Shown piece by piece: positions 1-8,910 of a stretch of DNA of 64,000 nt. Where the stretch lies: contig JAVJVX010000009.1 in assembly GCA_040220875.1 (NCBI GenBank), positions 186,001 through 250,000 on the forward strand. The letters run 5' to 3'. Both the position numbers and the translations under genes were made by a program. Source of the stretch: Alphaproteobacteria bacterium (GTDB taxonomy: Bacteria > Pseudomonadota > Alphaproteobacteria > JAVJVX01). A model generated the notes under the pieces. That model saw only the letters and a program-made list of their open reading frames with translations, had not been told where the DNA came from and made no database searches. Within the stretch, counting starts at the first letter, position 1. Every line of letters starts with the position of its first letter.

Positions 1-161
1 TGCGTCTTGATGTACGCGTGATCCTGCGGCATCAGGTCGCTGAAGACTGTCCTGATCTGAATGTTGAAAGCGGAGATGCCAAGCGCCGCCGTTATCAGCA
101 CCAGGAGTCCGGTCACGGCGATGCGGTGCCGAACACAGAAAGCAATAAGTTTCTCGATCAC
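1..161 (-). CDS. RND/MMPL-family exporter, N-terminal fragment
   Basis: This is the start of a gene that runs off the left edge. A GTG at 161 opens a frame beginning V/M-IEKLIAFCVRHRIAVTG, then a hydrophobic helix, then FNIQIRTVFSDLMPQDH. A short cytoplasmic start, the first transmembrane helix and a periplasmic stretch with 'DLMP..H' is the usual N-terminus of RND/MMPL permeases. A GAGGGGG ribosome site precedes the start. The upstream gene is a Ycf48-like protein, a pairing commonly seen next to this class of exporter and to DUF1329 proteins. The substrate cannot be read from the fragment; hydrophobic compounds or lipids are an inference from the family. Confidence 0.72.
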   Translation of the reverse strand, partial: MIEKLIAFCVRHRIAVTGLLVLITAALGISAFNIQIRTVFSDLMPQDHAYIKT

Positions 162-190
162 TTGTGTAACCCCCTCGAGTAAGCCCTGGT

Positions 191-1246
191 TTAGTGGACG
201 GGTTTAGGTGCGGCGAATTCCGCCACGGAGACGGTCACGGCCGGCTCCCTGACACCCAGACCCTCGTCGGACCAACGGGCCCACTCTTCCCCTGTCCATA
301 ACCCCGCGCTCGCACCGGTAATGTAGGCCGTCCCATTGGTCACTGCTATCCGCGTGTGCCAGGACAGATCGTTCAGGGACAGCCGCCCGCCTTCCCAGTT
401 CGGGCCTTTTCCCTTGACGTAACGCCCCTTGTCACCAACGGCGAACCAGTGATCGTTCAGCCACGTCACGTCGTAGAGATGACGCTCGATCACTGACGGC
501 ACTTTCGCCCAGCTATCACCGCCGTCACTGGTGATGACTACGTCACCCTCACCGCCAACAGCGATGCCGTGGGTCGCGTTGCGGAACGCCACCGAGTTCA
601 AGGTGGCGGAGACCGGCGCCTGTCCCTCGACCCAGGTTTCGCCGCCGTCATCCGAATGCATCGTCGCGCCGAACTCGCCGACCAGGTAAACGCGGTCGCC
701 CGGGAACGCAATATCGGTCCAAACCTTGTCGCGCTCTTCCGCCATGCGCTGCCAGGTCTTACCATAATCCGCTGTTCTCAGGATCGCGTTGCCGAGGCCG
801 ACGGCCCAGGCCTCGCCGGCGCCACGCTTGCGCAGGCTGACCAGTTTGTTCCGGTCCTTCGACTTCGGGATTTCGGTCACTTCCACCCAGGTCTTGCCGC
901 CATCCTCGGTCCGGATAGCGACGCCCTCATTGCCGACGGCGGCAGCCCGTTCGTTGTCCCAGGCGACAATCGATTGAAGATTTTCACGTGTCGGCGTTTT
1001 CTGGATCGTCCAGGTCTCACCGCCATCATTGGACCGGATCACTTTACCCCAGGTCCCCGCCAGCCAGACCACGTCCTCGGCGGGATGGGCGACGCCGTAG
1101 TAGAAATCGCGGCTGCCGAGTGCCGGTTCGGGCAGGTCCCGGACGACAGCCTCAGGCTCAACAAACAGTGCTGCGTACAGCAAACCACCGATAATCAGCC
1201 ACGGCGCCACGGCCGCAACCACGTTCAAGGCTCTGCTCAATACCAT
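191..1246 (-). CDS. Ycf48/BNR-repeat beta-propeller protein
   Basis: A 351-residue protein with an N-terminal hydrophobic anchor (VAAVAPWLIIGGLLYAALFV) followed by repeated propeller blades. Each blade carries a 'S.DGG.TW' Asp-box-like motif, for example RSNDGGETW, RTEDGGKTW, HSDDGGETW and TSDGGDSW. This is the Ycf48/Hcf136-like fold. Outside photosynthetic organisms these proteins usually sit beside RND permeases and are thought to act at the periplasmic face of the membrane; their role there is not settled. The ATG at 1246 is preferred over the upstream in-frame 1315 start because GAGGGG lies immediately before it. The exporter gene starts 29 bases after its stop, so the two are probably co-transcribed. 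Confidence 0.8.
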   Translation of the reverse strand: MVLSRALNVVAAVAPWLIIGGLLYAALFVEPEAVVRDLPEPALGSRDFYYGVAHPAEDVVWLAGTWGKVIRSNDGGETWTIQKTPTRENLQSIVAWDNERAAAVGNEGVAIRTEDGGKTWVEVTEIPKSKDRNKLVSLRKRGAGEAWAVGLGNAILRTADYGKTWQRMAEERDKVWTDIAFPGDRVYLVGEFGATMHSDDGGETWVEGQAPVSATLNSVAFRNATHGIAVGGEGDVVITSDGGDSWAKVPSVIERHLYDVTWLNDHWFAVGDKGRYVKGKGPNWEGGRLSLNDLSWHTRIAVTNGTAYITGASAGLWTGEEWARWSDEGLGVREPAVTVSVAEFAAPKPVH

Positions 1247-1356
1247 GATCCCCTCGAGACCCCCCTCTTCCGGAAATGCTCCCAAATTGAAGTTGCCGGC
1301 CGACTCGGGAGGCACGCCCCCGACTCCACCCGCCCGGATGACCGGGAAGGGCCCCC

Positions 1357-2283
1357 TCAGGACCCGACCCGTGAACTCCCTCCAACGGTCTGCTGTGACT
1401 CGATCCAGGGTACCATGCGGCCCCCAAGGGATCGTTTCACCATTTTTTCGACCGCCGACACTGTACTGAGCAGCTTCGTAACATCAATACCTGTTTCAAA
1501 GCCACACTGATGTAACATCGTGACAAGGTCTTCGGTCGCGACATTGCCTGCGGCACCCGGCGCGAAGGGGCATCCGCCAAGACCACCGACGGACGAGTCG
1601 AATCGCCGGACCCCCTGCTGCAACGCAGCCCAAGTATTCGCCAAGGCGAGGGCTCTGGTATCATGGAAATGGCCCGCGACCAACGACATATCCGTCCGGC
1701 GTCCAAGCAGGCCGAAAAGCCGATCGACCTGGGAAGGATTTCCTGATCCAATTGTATCCGCAATTACAACCAGATGCGCGCCCTTTTCCAGCATTTCCTC
1801 CGCCAGCTCGCAGACCAGTTCGGGAGCCACGTCCCCTTCATACGGGCAACCAAGTGCCACCGAGATATAAGCCGTCCCGCGAAATCCCTCGTCCCGCGCG
1901 CGCCGCATCAGCCCGCCGTAAAGCGTCCGGGATTCCCCCAGGCTCTTGTTGTTGTTTTTCCGGCTCATGGTTTCGGTCGCGCTGAGCGCCACCGCGAGAA
2001 CCTTCGCGCCCGCGTCGACCGCCCGCTCATAGCCCTTCTCGTTCAGTACAAGGGCAGCGTATTCGATCCTGTCCTCATTCGGCAGGTTGCGGAAAACCTC
2101 GTCGGCATCGGCCATCTGGGGGACCGCCTTGGGCGACACGAAACTCGTTGCTTCAATATGCCGCAGGCCGGCATCCACCAACGAGCCGATAAGGGCCAGC
2201 TTGTCGGAGGCCGGCACCAGGACAGCCTGATTCTGGAGCCCGTCGCGCGGCCCAACCTCGTTGACGATGACTTTCTCACTCAT
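1357..2283 (-). CDS. Hydroxymethylglutaryl-CoA lyase family protein
   Basis: A 308-residue TIM-barrel lyase of the HMGL-like/pyruvate carboxyltransferase family. It shows the N-terminal substrate and metal motif GPRDGLQ (Arg13, Asp14), the metal histidines in GHFHDT (His205, His207) and the lyase signature GGLGGCPFAPGA with the catalytic cysteine at about 238. Classical members cleave HMG-CoA to acetyl-CoA and acetoacetate; relatives act on other 3-hydroxy-3-methylacyl-CoAs. Its ATG overlaps the stop of the CoA-transferase gene by one base (TGATG), so translation is coupled. The pairing suggests that an acid is activated by CoA transfer and then cleaved. The exact substrate is inference. Confidence 0.85.
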   Translation of the reverse strand: MSEKVIVNEVGPRDGLQNQAVLVPASDKLALIGSLVDAGLRHIEATSFVSPKAVPQMADADEVFRNLPNEDRIEYAALVLNEKGYERAVDAGAKVLAVALSATETMSRKNNNKSLGESRTLYGGLMRRARDEGFRGTAYISVALGCPYEGDVAPELVCELAEEMLEKGAHLVVIADTIGSGNPSQVDRLFGLLGRRTDMSLVAGHFHDTRALALANTWAALQQGVRRFDSSVGGLGGCPFAPGAAGNVATEDLVTMLHQCGFETGIDVTKLLSTVSAVEKMVKRSLGGRMVPWIESQQTVGGSSRVGS

Positions 2284-3485
2284 CAGCCCAGCACTCCCTT
2301 TTCAATCAGGGCCGCGATTCTTTCCGGAGGGAGCCCCGCGACTTCGCCAAAAACTTCGGCCGTATGTTGGCCAAGTTTGGGGGGCGGCGAAAAGGTATCT
2401 TCGTATGTTTCCGACAGTTTGACCGGATTTCCGGGCATCCGGACCTCGTCACCCTCGGGAAGGGTGACGGAGACTACCATATTTCGCGCCAATATTTGCG
2501 GATCCGACAGGGCGCGCTCGAAATTGTTGACCGGCGCACACGGAATTCTTTTTTCGCGAAGTCTTCCAAGCCAGTAATCGCCGGGCTTCTCGCGCAGCGC
2601 CTCCGACAATTTCGCATTGATCAGATCACGATCGCGATATCGTCCCGGCTGCGTCCTGTAATCGGCATTGTCCCGGAGCTCGGGGATATCCACCACCTCC
2701 ATGAGGTTGTCCCAGAACTTGTCGAAAATGACCGCGATGATGATGTGAAAACTCGCGGTCGGGAAAGTGTTGTAGGGCACGTGGACGAAATGGGCATTGC
2801 CCAGCGGCCCCGGATTGACGCCCGAAAGCAGGAACATCGTCGCCATATAATTCAGCAGCGAGATCTGGGCATCCAGCATGGAGATATCCACGTGCTGGCC
2901 GCGGCCGGTCTTTTCCCGCGCGAGCAGCGCCTGCAGTATGCCGATCGCAGCGAACAGGCCACCGCCCAGATCGCCGATCGGAATGCCCGAACGGTACGGA
3001 CCGTCGCCCTCGGGCCCCGTGATCGACATGCCGCCCCCCATGCCCTGGGCAACCATGTCGAAGGCCGGACGGTCGGGCAAGGGCCCGGTCTCGCCAAAGC
3101 CCGTCAGGGAACAGGTGATGATCCGCGGATTGATCCGGGACAGGCTTTCGTGGTCGATCTTCAGTCGCTTGGGCACGCCCGCGCTGAAATTGTCGAAGAC
3201 CACGTCCGATTTCTCCACCAGCTTGTAAAAGGCCTCGAGCCCCTCCTCGCTCTTGAGATCGATGCAGACGCTCCGCTTGTTCCGGTTCAGGGTCAGAAAG
3301 TAGGACCCCATCCCGTGGACAGAGTTCTCGGGGTCGTTTTCCTGCAGGCGTCGCGTGCCCTCGCCCTTGCCCGGTGGCTCGACCTTGATTGTGTCGGTGC
3401 CCATATCCGATAACAGCATGGCGCCATAGGGACCTGACAGCATATGGGTCAGATCGAGGACGCGAACACCTTCTAAACCTTTCAT
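2283..3485 (-). CDS. CaiB/BaiF family III CoA-transferase
   Basis: A 400-residue family III CoA-transferase. The start reads MKGLEGVRVLDLTHMLSGPY, typical of the family, and the catalytic aspartate is the one in GIPIGDLGGG (Asp172). These enzymes move CoA between acyl-CoA and a free carboxylic acid. A TTG nine bases further upstream is also in frame, but the AGGAA ribosome site is better spaced for the ATG at 3485. It is coupled to the HMG-CoA-lyase-like gene by a one-base overlap. The 280 bases upstream, to the nitrilase, hold no gene. They contain a short GGCCAG/TCCGGCGCC repeat near 3635-3680. Confidence 0.86.
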   Translation of the reverse strand: MKGLEGVRVLDLTHMLSGPYGAMLLSDMGTDTIKVEPPGKGEGTRRLQENDPENSVHGMGSYFLTLNRNKRSVCIDLKSEEGLEAFYKLVEKSDVVFDNFSAGVPKRLKIDHESLSRINPRIITCSLTGFGETGPLPDRPAFDMVAQGMGGGMSITGPEGDGPYRSGIPIGDLGGGLFAAIGILQALLAREKTGRGQHVDISMLDAQISLLNYMATMFLLSGVNPGPLGNAHFVHVPYNTFPTASFHIIIAVIFDKFWDNLMEVVDIPELRDNADYRTQPGRYRDRDLINAKLSEALREKPGDYWLGRLREKRIPCAPVNNFERALSDPQILARNMVVSVTLPEGDEVRMPGNPVKLSETYEDTFSPPPKLGQHTAEVFGEVAGLPPERIAALIEKGVLG

Positions 3486-3766
3486 TTTCTGCAATTTCCT
3501 GCTTGCGCCCCGGCCTTGCCGACGCGGCTGAAACGGTCGTTCCGGTCCCAGTTCCGAGGGTCCAGGGGAGTGCCGCCTCTATCGGTTTCTACGTAATTAC
3601 CGAGATGTGCCGCCTCACGCAACTCCGGGAGCCAGGTCCGGCCAGGTTCGGCCAGTCCGGCGCCAGTCCGGCGCCGGGCGGACCCGCCGCTCGGGCCCGC
3701 CAGCCCCGGCACCATAGCCAAGCCGGCGCCGTCGGACAAACCCCTTCGAAATCGGGCTGCCGCCGC

Positions 3767-4813
3767 CTACTCACCCGCCTGCAGGCGGGTGACCGGCGCA
3801 TCCTCCGCCTCGGCCCCGGTCTCGCGCGCGGAGGCCTCAACCGCATCCCTGAATGGCGCCGAAAGATGGAGGTTGCGCTGGGGCGTGGTGTTGAGCTCGA
3901 GGTGCAGGATTTCCGGCCTCGAATAATGGCCGGCATTATCCACGACACCCTTCACGATCTCGATATCGCCAAGATCGATATCGACGGCGACGAGCCGTTC
4001 CTCGGGCCCGGTATGGGGTTCGACCAAATGCACGCCCCAAGGGCCGATGATGGTCGACCACCCTCCGCCGGCCGACATCATCTGCTGGGGGCCGAGAGCT
4101 TCTTCGATGATCCGGATCGCGTCGTCCGTAACCGTCTCTTCGGCCACGATGACGAAACACTGGCCCGTGATCGCATGGTTCCGACACATCGCATCGACCT
4201 GCTGATCGAACATCTGATCGAAACCGACAAGGGTCGACAGCGCCGGCCAGCTTGCGGCGTGAATCTGGATGTGTTGCAGAATCAGAGCCTGACGGGCCAG
4301 ATTCATCGTGTGCTCCCAACAGGCGAGGCCGCCAAGCCGCCCCACGGCGGTGTCCCAGACACGCAGGGTCGATCCATCCCCCTGTCCCCAGATGAACCGC
4401 TCGGCATAGGTCGGCTGGAGCTTCCGGTGCTTGCCCAGATAGCGCCCGTCCTTGTCGATGAAGATCTGGGTGTTGTAGCAGGTCATATGGTCACGCTCGC
4501 TGGCCCCCATAACGACGGCCACGCCGGCACGCCCGGCGGCAGCGGCCAGCTGCTCTACTTCGGGACCAGGAACCTGGATCGAGGCGCGCATGTAGCGCCG
4601 GTTCATTTCCCCCTGGGCGAGCGGCGGATAACAGTTGATCCAGTACGGGAAGCCGGGAATGAAAACCTCGGGGAAAACGACGAGATCGATGCCCTCCTTG
4701 CCCGCTTTCTCGATCCATGTGCAGGCTTTCTGCACGGTTGCCGCGACATCGAGGAACACTGGTGCAATGTGGGCGGCTGCGACTTTCAGCTTCATTGGCG
4801 GCGATGTCGGCAT
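3767..4813 (-). CDS. Nitrilase (carbon-nitrogen hydrolase)
   Basis: A 348-residue nitrilase-superfamily enzyme with the full Glu-Lys-Cys triad: Glu49 in VVFPEVFIPGFPYW, Lys131 in KHRKLQPT, and Cys165 in GGLACWEHTMNL. The CWEH context and the length match true nitrilases (nitrile to carboxylic acid plus ammonia) rather than amidases. It is next to an acyl-CoA ligase and an isochorismatase-fold hydrolase on the same strand, which suggests a nitrile or amide is hydrolysed and the acid then activated to CoA. The substrate is unknown. The last codons contain a perfect 22-base palindrome (3771-3792); without a T-run it is not a clear terminator. Confidence 0.88.
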   Translation of the reverse strand: MPTSPPMKLKVAAAHIAPVFLDVAATVQKACTWIEKAGKEGIDLVVFPEVFIPGFPYWINCYPPLAQGEMNRRYMRASIQVPGPEVEQLAAAAGRAGVAVVMGASERDHMTCYNTQIFIDKDGRYLGKHRKLQPTYAERFIWGQGDGSTLRVWDTAVGRLGGLACWEHTMNLARQALILQHIQIHAASWPALSTLVGFDQMFDQQVDAMCRNHAITGQCFVIVAEETVTDDAIRIIEEALGPQQMMSAGGGWSTIIGPWGVHLVEPHTGPEERLVAVDIDLGDIEIVKGVVDNAGHYSRPEILHLELNTTPQRNLHLSAPFRDAVEASARETGAEAEDAPVTRLQAGE

Positions 4814-4835
4814 ATTTCCTCCAGACGGTGCGGTT

Positions 4836-6398
4836 TTAGGCCCCGGCCTTCCCGGCGCGCAAATCGCGCTTCAGCACCTTGCCGGCGGCGTTGCGGGGCA
4901 GAGCCTCGGTAAAGCTCACGATTTTCGGAATTTTATAGCCGGCCAGGCTTGTCCTGCAGAAATCGATGATCTCATCCGCGGTCGCGGCCTCTCCGGCACG
5001 CAGGGACACGATGGCCTTCGCCGCCTCGCCCCAGTAATCGTCCTCGATACCGATCACCGCGGCTTCGGCAACCGCCGGATGGGTATGCAGCACTTCCTCA
5101 ATCTCGCGCGGGTAGATGTTCACCCCGCCCGAGATGATGACGTCCTTCTTGCGGTCGACAATGTAGTAGTAGCCTTCTTCATCCTTGCGGGCCATGTCGC
5201 CGACACTGAGCCACCCTTCTTTCAGGCTGTCGGCGGTAGCTTCGGGCATGCCCCAATAGCCGTTGAACAAAAATGGTGAGTAGCTGTGAAGCTCGCCCAC
5301 TTCGCCATCCGGCACTTCCTGTCCCGCCTCATCCAACAGCTTGACGAAGGTACAGGGAAACGGCTGCCCGACGCACCTTGTTTTACGCAACTGGTCCGGC
5401 GGGCGGAGATTGGTGACGATACCGCCTTCGGTCGAACCATAGGTTTCGTGCAGCCGTCCTTCGCCGAAATGGTCGACAATTTTTTCCTTGGTCGCCTGCG
5501 GCAAGGGTGCCGCATTGGAAATGATCGTATGCAGGCTCGGCGCCTGATATTGCCCGAGTGTCTTCGCGCCGAGCGCGAAGATGGCATTGAAATGCGTCGG
5601 CACCATGAAGGTGTTGGTGATGCTCAATTCGTCGAATTTGCGGAGAACGGTCTCGGGATCGAACTTGGACAGGATCTCGCTGAAGCCGCCAAAGAATATC
5701 GGCGCCAGCCCAAAGGCGAAGCCGCCGCCGTGGAACAGCGGGGCAAGAACGAGAGAGCGGTCATCCGGTGAATAGCATCCGTATTCGACTGCCATGGCAT
5801 AGAACGTCAGCGCCCGCGAGCGGTGCGACAGCATGACCCCCTTCGGCTTGCCGGTGGTGCCGGCCGTATAGCTAAGCGCGAAAACGTCCCATTCATTAAG
5901 CCGGATCCGCGGCGGCCGGGGCCGCCCTGCCTGCCGCCATCCGTCATAATCCCTGCCGATCACGATCGTCCGGTCAGAGCTGGGGACATCGCATCCGGCG
6001 ATCAGATCTTCGAGAGTTTCATGCACGAAAATCGTGCGCACCTGACTGTCCGCGCAGATATATTCGATTTCCGGTGCCGTCAGCCGTGGATTGACCAGAA
6101 CCACCCCGAGACCGATCGATGAGAGGCCGAGGACGATTTCGATGAACTCGAGACAGTTGGGAGAGATCAGCGCAACATGGTCGCCCGGCGACAGATTGAG
6201 GCCCTCGGCGGCGTTCGCGACGCGATCCATGTTCTCGACAAGGGCGCGATAGCTTAGCTGTCGCGTCCCTTCCGCGAGGGCGATCTTGGCCGGCGTTCTT
6301 TCGGCGGAGCTCCGCACGCCCATGGCGATGGTATGTGCGACATAGGTCTCCGGCGGACTCTCGGCAGTTCCGGCCGGTCGCAGGGAATCAGGCGTCAT
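4836..6398 (-). CDS. AMP-dependent acyl-CoA synthetase (ligase)
   Basis: A 520-residue member of the ANL superfamily that adenylates a carboxylic acid and joins it to CoA. It has the P-loop-like motif SYTAGTTGKPKGV, the A5 motif YGSTEGG, the hinge and A8 region DRKKDVIISGGVNIYPREIEE, and the C-terminal catalytic lysine in AAGKVLKRDL. A longer frame exists, but the ATG at 6398 gives the normal family length. It overlaps the upstream isochorismatase gene by 11 bases, implying coupled translation. Relatives act on medium-chain or aromatic acids. Here the acid may be the product of the adjacent nitrilase; that is inference. Confidence 0.88.
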   Translation of the reverse strand: MTPDSLRPAGTAESPPETYVAHTIAMGVRSSAERTPAKIALAEGTRQLSYRALVENMDRVANAAEGLNLSPGDHVALISPNCLEFIEIVLGLSSIGLGVVLVNPRLTAPEIEYICADSQVRTIFVHETLEDLIAGCDVPSSDRTIVIGRDYDGWRQAGRPRPPRIRLNEWDVFALSYTAGTTGKPKGVMLSHRSRALTFYAMAVEYGCYSPDDRSLVLAPLFHGGGFAFGLAPIFFGGFSEILSKFDPETVLRKFDELSITNTFMVPTHFNAIFALGAKTLGQYQAPSLHTIISNAAPLPQATKEKIVDHFGEGRLHETYGSTEGGIVTNLRPPDQLRKTRCVGQPFPCTFVKLLDEAGQEVPDGEVGELHSYSPFLFNGYWGMPEATADSLKEGWLSVGDMARKDEEGYYYIVDRKKDVIISGGVNIYPREIEEVLHTHPAVAEAAVIGIEDDYWGEAAKAIVSLRAGEAATADEIIDFCRTSLAGYKIPKIVSFTEALPRNAAGKVLKRDLRAGKAGA

Positions 6399-7011
6399 GT
6401 TTGGCTGCCCCCGACCAGACCTGAAGCACTTCGCCTGCTTCGACAACCCGTCCAAAGCGTGTATCAAGCGTCGCCAAGGCCCATTCCTTGCGCTCGGGCG
6501 CGATTTCGCCCGTCGCATCCCGCACGATAAATGTCCGGAAATCGCGCTGGCCCGCATCGCGCGCTGTGGTTTCCACGCAGACATTGGTGGTCACGCCGCA
6601 GACCACGACGCTCCTGATATCCGCCGCCCGCAGGATCGAATCGAGAGGCGTGCCATGGAACGCGCTGTAACGGTTTTTATCGACGATAAAATCGGATTCT
6701 TGCGGCGCCATCTCGTCAATCAGTTCTGCATCCCACGTCCCGTCGGCGCAGCACCGTGCCTCCGCCAGCGCCGGCAAAAGTTCATCCGTGAGAACCCCGC
6801 CATCGCGATAATCCGCCCGCCATTTCAGCCGCGTGAAGATGACCGGAATGCCGGCCGCCCGGGCCCGGTCCACCAGACGAACGCAGGGCTCCACAGATTC
6901 CTGGCATTGCGTGATGTCAAAACCCAGCCGCGCCGCCGAACCGTCGGCATGACAAAAGCCGTTTTGCATATCGACGACGATGAGTGCCGTGCGCTCGGCG
7001 GTTAACAGCAT
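6388..7011 (-). CDS. Isochorismatase-family cysteine hydrolase
   Basis: A 207-residue hydrolase with the family's catalytic triad: Asp14 in VVDMQNGF, Lys112 in FIVDKNRYSAF and Cys145 in GVTTNVCVETTA. The cysteine places it with the nicotinamidase, N-carbamoylsarcosine amidase and maleamate amidase group, which attack C-N bonds, rather than with vinyl-ether-cleaving isochorismatases. It is translationally coupled to the acyl-CoA ligase that follows. Together with the nitrilase this suggests release of ammonia from a nitrogen-containing substrate. Confidence 0.85.
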   Translation of the reverse strand: MLLTAERTALIVVDMQNGFCHADGSAARLGFDITQCQESVEPCVRLVDRARAAGIPVIFTRLKWRADYRDGGVLTDELLPALAEARCCADGTWDAELIDEMAPQESDFIVDKNRYSAFHGTPLDSILRAADIRSVVVCGVTTNVCVETTARDAGQRDFRTFIVRDATGEIAPERKEWALATLDTRFGRVVEAGEVLQVWSGAAKHDA

Positions 7012-7047
7012 GGCGTCTCCTCCTTTTCTCGTGCCCGCCGCTCGCGC

Positions 7048-7956
7048 TTATTCAGCCGCCCGGGCTGTCTTCGCGCGGCTTCCTGGCAAGTCAAAAACTT
7101 TGAGGGCATTTTCGCGCATCAGCTTACGCAATGGCTGTTCCCGGATGTTCATGGCCGCGATCTCCTCGACAGCCCGTTCCGGATCGATCACGGGCCAATC
7201 CGTGCCGAAAAGCACCTTATCCTGCCCGTAGGTGTTGAGATAATGCACCAGCGCCTCCGGCCAGTATTTCGGCGCATAGGCATCCACGCCGATATAGACG
7301 TTGCGGTGCTTCCAGGCCATCGCAATCATCTCATCGGTCCACGGCACCCCGATATGGATCCCCAGAAGTTTGAGATCGGGAAAATCAATTGCCACCTGGT
7401 CGAGACAGATCGGCCGGCCGACGCTGGGGAGCGGGCGCTCCGGATTGTAAACGAGGTTCTGACCCACCTGCATCATGATCGGGATGCCCAACTCGCAACA
7501 TTTGGCATAGTACGGGTAATATTTCGCATGATCCGGCGCCAGCCCGAACCAATGCGGATAGAGGTGCGCCCCGACAAAGCCGAATTCCGTGACGGCTTCC
7601 TCCAACTCGCGAACACCGTCCATGCCCCGATACGGATCCACCCCCGCCAGTCCGGAAAAGCGGTCCGGAAAGGCCCTGCAGTATTCGGCCACCTGTGCAT
7701 AGGGGATTTCGACCGAGCCCTTCATGCGGATGTCGCCGGCACGGACCGCGATCAGAAGAGAGCGGGCAATCCCCGCCCGGTCCATCTTTTCGATATAGGA
7801 TTCCAGGGAAATACCCCGGCGCATTTCGTCAGGCATGCGGACCTGGTCCATGAATTCGGGGCCGAAGCCCGTCTGGCCAAGATCAAGCTCCCTCGCTGTG
7901 AAAGGGTTACAGACGATATCAATCGCCCCCGACATCGTCTCTTTCGCAGCCGACAT
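7048..7956 (-). CDS. Amidohydrolase 2 family metal-dependent hydrolase
   Basis: A 302-residue TIM-barrel protein of the amidohydrolase-2 group (ACMSD and gamma-resorcylate decarboxylase relatives). It shows the central GAHLYPH segment, the LGIHIGVPW strand and the late metal/catalytic aspartate in KVLFGTDWPV. The usual N-terminal HxH is not obvious; the start reads IDIVCNPF, so metal binding may be partial. Relatives hydrolyse rings or decarboxylate aromatic acids. It is the first gene of a minus-strand unit that goes on to the isochorismatase and ligase, and is divergent from the acetoacetate-decarboxylase-like gene. Confidence 0.8.
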   Translation of the reverse strand: MSAAKETMSGAIDIVCNPFTARELDLGQTGFGPEFMDQVRMPDEMRRGISLESYIEKMDRAGIARSLLIAVRAGDIRMKGSVEIPYAQVAEYCRAFPDRFSGLAGVDPYRGMDGVRELEEAVTEFGFVGAHLYPHWFGLAPDHAKYYPYYAKCCELGIPIMMQVGQNLVYNPERPLPSVGRPICLDQVAIDFPDLKLLGIHIGVPWTDEMIAMAWKHRNVYIGVDAYAPKYWPEALVHYLNTYGQDKVLFGTDWPVIDPERAVEEIAAMNIREQPLRKLMRENALKVFDLPGSRAKTARAAE

Positions 7957-8005
7957 GCTTGACCTCCCGCGTCATTTCGACGTTGAGCGCCTGGGAATTA
8001 GGGAA

Positions 8006-8015
8006 AATACGTATT
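8006..8015. promoter_or_regulatory. Palindrome AATACGTATT in a divergent promoter region
   Basis: The 121 bases between two divergent catabolic genes contain the perfect 10-base palindrome AATACGTATT in an AT-richer stretch. Its size and position suit a GntR- or MarR-type operator that controls both directions. No regulator gene is in the immediate neighbourhood, so this is a weak call. Confidence 0.3.
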
Positions 8016-8077
8016 CTGATATTGCGAGATGGCTGTGGGGGCTGGCAAGATAAAACCGGTATCAGAGGGAGGCGAAA

Positions 8078-8869
8078 ATGGCGCTAAGCACGAAGAAGCA
8101 CCAGTCGACAAACGGTTTTCTCATGCCGAACTGGAGTCCGCCCTTCGGCCCGCCGCCCTATCCGATGCTGATGGCGGAACTCCTGATGGTCGAGTTCGAG
8201 GCCGACCGGGAAGAGATCGAGCGAATTACTCCCCCGCCCTTCGAAGCGGCGGACCACAACCGGCTGATTGCCTTTGTCGGCGATAACTCGCAGCTTTCCC
8301 ATTCGCTGGCCTATCATGAGGCAGCGATCCTCCAACCCGTCGTATACAAGGGCCGCACCGCCATCACCGTGCCCTATATCTGGACGTCGACCGACACGGC
8401 ATTGATTGCGGGCCGCGAAATCTATGGGATGCCCAAGCTGATCTGCGATGACGGCGAGCTCCGCCGGCATGCAAATTCGGTGGCCGGCACACTGGAGCGC
8501 GACGGCCGGCGCATGATGTCTCTCTCGATGACCATCGACCGACAGGGATCGATGGCGGATCTGCCATTCGGCGCCGATTGGGCATTTATGCGCCATATCC
8601 CGAGCCCCGACCCTGACTGGCCCTCCCTGCGCCAGCTCGTTTGGGTCACGCTGGAAGATTTCAATATGCAGGAATGCTGGATGGGCAAGGGCTGGCTGGA
8701 AATGGGCGATCCCGGATCTTCCGGGCTGGACCGGCTGAAGCCGCGTTCGATCACCAATGCGTGGTATGGAAAATTCCAGTGGTCCTTAGGCTGGGGCAAA
8801 ATATTGATGGAAGAGAAGATCGACTCGGCCATCAAAGTCCCGGGGCAAGTCGGTCTGGTCGATGCGTAG
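8078..8869 (+). CDS. Acetoacetate decarboxylase-like protein (PF06314 family)
   Basis: A 263-residue protein of the acetoacetate decarboxylase fold. The active-site segment reads AGREIYGMPKL. The lysine after Pro corresponds to the Schiff-base lysine, but the neighbouring lysine that lowers its pKa in classical enzymes (PKK) is here leucine. Such family members often catalyse Schiff-base chemistry other than acetoacetate decarboxylation, such as aldol, hydratase or ring-modifying reactions. The start has a strong GGAGG site (gggaggcgaaaATG). It heads a plus-strand unit with an amidohydrolase, a PaaD-like protein and a dehydrogenase. The true substrate is unknown. Confidence 0.83.
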   Translation: MALSTKKHQSTNGFLMPNWSPPFGPPPYPMLMAELLMVEFEADREEIERITPPPFEAADHNRLIAFVGDNSQLSHSLAYHEAAILQPVVYKGRTAITVPYIWTSTDTALIAGREIYGMPKLICDDGELRRHANSVAGTLERDGRRMMSLSMTIDRQGSMADLPFGADWAFMRHIPSPDPDWPSLRQLVWVTLEDFNMQECWMGKGWLEMGDPGSSGLDRLKPRSITNAWYGKFQWSLGWGKILMEEKIDSAIKVPGQVGLVDA

Positions 8870-8910
8870 GCCCGCTGTAACCGCCACGCGTCACCTGAAG
8901 TGACCGCGCC

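Noticed and set aside
3771-3792. Palindrome TCACCCGCCTGCAGGCGGGTGA as terminator of the nitrilase
   Set aside because: It is inside the last codons of the gene, has no loop and no T-run; probably codon coincidence (Leu-Gln-Ala-Gly-Glu).
3389-4912. A 507-codon open frame on the plus strand opposite the nitrilase
   Set aside because: No family motif; the nitrilase on the other strand has a full catalytic triad. The long frame is a GC-rich shadow.
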